Assembly (NCBI RefSeq): GCF_013449375.1
Contig: NZ_JACDRR010000006.1
Coordinates: forward strand, 255,086-319,085
From: Pectobacterium sp. CFBP8739
GTDB taxonomy: Bacteria > Pseudomonadota > Gammaproteobacteria > Enterobacterales > Enterobacteriaceae
Reading direction: 5' to 3'
DNA length: 64,000 nucleotides
The notes below the pieces were generated by a model, which saw nothing but the letters and a program-made list of their open reading frames with translations, had not been told where the DNA came from and did not search any database. Of this stretch, positions 62,705-64,000 are shown piece after piece; the stretch's first letter is position 1, and each line of letters starts with the position of its first letter. A program made the position numbers and the translations under genes.

Positions 62705-64000
62705 TTACCCTTTGAGGGCGGCGACAATCGCGTCTTGTTTCTCATGGTAAGGCGCACGCAGTGTCAGGTTAGACGCGCCATCCTCACTCTGTATGACAAT
62801 CGGTTTAGCGTGGCTGAAACGACGGAATCCGTGGACGCCGTGGTATGCGCCGATGCCGGATGCGCCAACGCCGCCGAATGGGAGCGTGTCGATAGACACG
62901 TGTGTCATCACATCGTTGATGACCAGCGCACCGGATGTTGTTCTGGCAGCGAAGCGCTGCTGCATAGCGTCATCGTTGCTGAACAGATACGCTGCCAGCG
63001 GGCGTGGATGCGCGTTGATATAGGTAATCGGTTCTTCTGCTGTCTGATAGGTTTTAATCGGCAGCAGCGGGCCAAAAATTTCTTCCTGCATGATCGTCAT
63101 ATCATCACGCACGCCGAACACCAGATGCGGGGCAATCTTGCGGCTTTTCGCATCGTAGGGCGCTTCGCCTTCCGGTGCCAGACTGACGACGGTTGCGCCT
63201 TGCTGCTCGGCTTCTTTCAGAAGTCGAATCAGGCGATCGTAATGCCTGTCAGCAATGATAGACGTGTAATCCGGGTTCGCCTGTAGTGTCGGGAAGCTTT
63301 TCTGCATAAAGGCTTTTGCGGCATCGCGGAAAGCCTGCTCCTGACCTTCGGGCAGCAGAACATAGTCCGGCGACAGGCAGATTTGCCCAGCGTTGAAGGT
63401 TTTCACCGTCAGCGTACGCTCAGCCGCTTCGGTGATATCTGCGCTGCTATCGATCACGACCGGTGATTTCCCACCCAGCTCCAGCGTGACGGGCACCAGA
63501 TTCTCTGCCGCGGCGCGCATCACATGTTTCCCAACGGCGGTGCTGCCGGTGAAGACCAGATGATCGAACGGCAGTTCGCTGAATGCCTGACCGATTTCCG
63601 CATCACCCAGCACCACAGCCAATTCCAGCGGGTCAAAATAGTGGGCAATCAGTTCCGCCAGCAGTTCAGACGTACGCGGTGTGAGTTCTGACGGTTTCAG
63701 AATCGCGGTATTACCGGCAGCAAAAATGTCAGCCAGCGGACCAAATGACAGGTTCACTGGGAAGTTCCACGGGCTGATTACGCCAATCACGCCCAGAGGC
63801 TGATGCTGAATCCACGCCTGCATGCCGGGAGCGGGTTCATCAACAGGCTCTGGCTGCATCCAACGCTCAACGTTGTCGATGGCGTTCTGTAGCATCTTCA
63901 ACGTCGTGCCGACATCAGCGGCGAAGGAGTGATACAGGCTACGATGGCCGAAATCTTCACTCATGGCCTGTGCGAGTGCCGCGTGGTTTTCACGGATCAG
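62705..64000 (-). CDS. Coniferyl-aldehyde-dehydrogenase-like enzyme, partial (N terminus beyond window)
   Basis: NAD(P)-dependent aldehyde dehydrogenase, 432 residues visible. The frame stays open through base 64000, where LIRENHAALAQAMSEDFG reads as normal family sequence, so the true start lies outside; the ATG at 63964 is internal. Motifs: GVISPWNFPVNLSFGP, FTGSTAVGKHVMRAA, LELGGKSPVVID with the catalytic glutamate and FNAGQICLSPDYVLLP with the nucleophilic cysteine. It is closest in pattern to the CalB/coniferyl aldehyde dehydrogenase branch, which would suit use of lignin-derived aldehydes by a plant-associated bacterium; the substrate is inferred. Confidence 0.88.
   Translation of the reverse strand: MIRENHAALAQAMSEDFGHRSLYHSFAADVGTTLKMLQNAIDNVERWMQPEPVDEPAPGMQAWIQHQPLGVIGVISPWNFPVNLSFGPLADIFAAGNTAILKPSELTPRTSELLAELIAHYFDPLELAVVLGDAEIGQAFSELPFDHLVFTGSTAVGKHVMRAAAENLVPVTLELGGKSPVVIDSSADITEAAERTLTVKTFNAGQICLSPDYVLLPEGQEQAFRDAAKAFMQKSFPTLQANPDYTSIIADRHYDRLIRLLKEAEQQGATVVSLAPEGEAPYDAKSRKIAPHLVFGVRDDMTIMQEEIFGPLLPIKTYQTAEEPITYINAHPRPLAAYLFSNDDAMQQRFAARTTSGALVINDVMTHVSIDTLPFGGVGASGIGAYHGVHGFRRFSHAKPIVIQSEDGASNLTLRAPYHEKQDAIVAALKG

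Overview
The window is a chromosomal segment of an enterobacterium. Almost every gene aligns residue for residue, from memory, with an Escherichia coli counterpart, and the blocks keep the E. coli local order (rpsF-priB-rpsR-rplI, the ytf genes, plsY/folB/uppP/cca, ygiF-glnE-hldE, gud-barA-rlmD-relA-mazG-pyrG-eno). The joining of these blocks, three chemoreceptors, paired FlxA-like genes and the merged glucarate/galactarate locus beside the GacS-type kinase barA point to a soft-rot plant pathogen, most likely Pectobacterium. The genus is an inference; no 16S rRNA or species marker is present. No rRNA, tRNA, CRISPR array, prophage or insertion sequence with a transposase was seen.

Layout: 1-2.3 kb, a Cache-domain chemoreceptor with a perfect FNR box upstream. 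2.3-6.5 kb, esterase YjfP, the rpsF-priB-rpsR-rplI operon with an S6:S18-type leader, the OapA-like gene ytfB and fklB. 6.5-15 kb, ytfE (nitrosative Fe-S repair, with an NsrR operator), a DUF2502 repeat protein, a flavodoxin-fold oxidoreductase with the wreck of a divergent HxlR regulator, then cpdB, cysQ, ytfJ, ytfK, ytfL and msrA. 15-22.3 kb, tamA-tamB-ytfP (outer-membrane assembly and lipid transport) and ppa. 22.5-29.9 kb, a second chemoreceptor (sigma-28 promoter), plsY, folB, uppP, cca, ygiM and ygiF. 30-36.9 kb, glnE, hldE, then ligA-ypeB in an unexpected place. 36.9-39.7 kb, two FlxA-like coiled-coil genes (one with a near-perfect sigma-28 promoter) and an Aer-like PAS chemoreceptor.

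40.3-50.4 kb is a complete D-glucarate/galactarate catabolic locus: garD and gudP are divergent, followed by gudX-gudD-garL-garR-garK. Dehydration of galactarate (GarD) or glucarate (GudD) gives 5-keto-4-deoxyglucarate. GarL splits it to pyruvate and tartronate semialdehyde, GarR reduces the latter to glycerate, and GarK phosphorylates glycerate to 2-phosphoglycerate, the substrate of enolase, which is also encoded in this window. gudP is closed by a terminator, and gudX has its own upstream region carrying the same two 17-bp words found upstream of gudP.

50.4-57.7 kb: barA, rlmD and relA are bracketed by two inverted copies of a non-coding element with terminal inverted repeats. The second copy sits where E. 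coli has mazEF. 57.7-64 kb: mazG, pyrG, eno, a DJ-1/PfpI-family protein and an aldehyde dehydrogenase cut by the right edge.

The strongest unexplained signals are non-coding: the paired 353/261-bp inverted element, several long palindromes (msrA-tamA, garL-garR, hldE-ligA, ygiM-ygiF, ytfJ-ytfK), and the duplicated regulatory words and 48-codon ORF in front of gudX. No wholly new protein-coding system was recognised.
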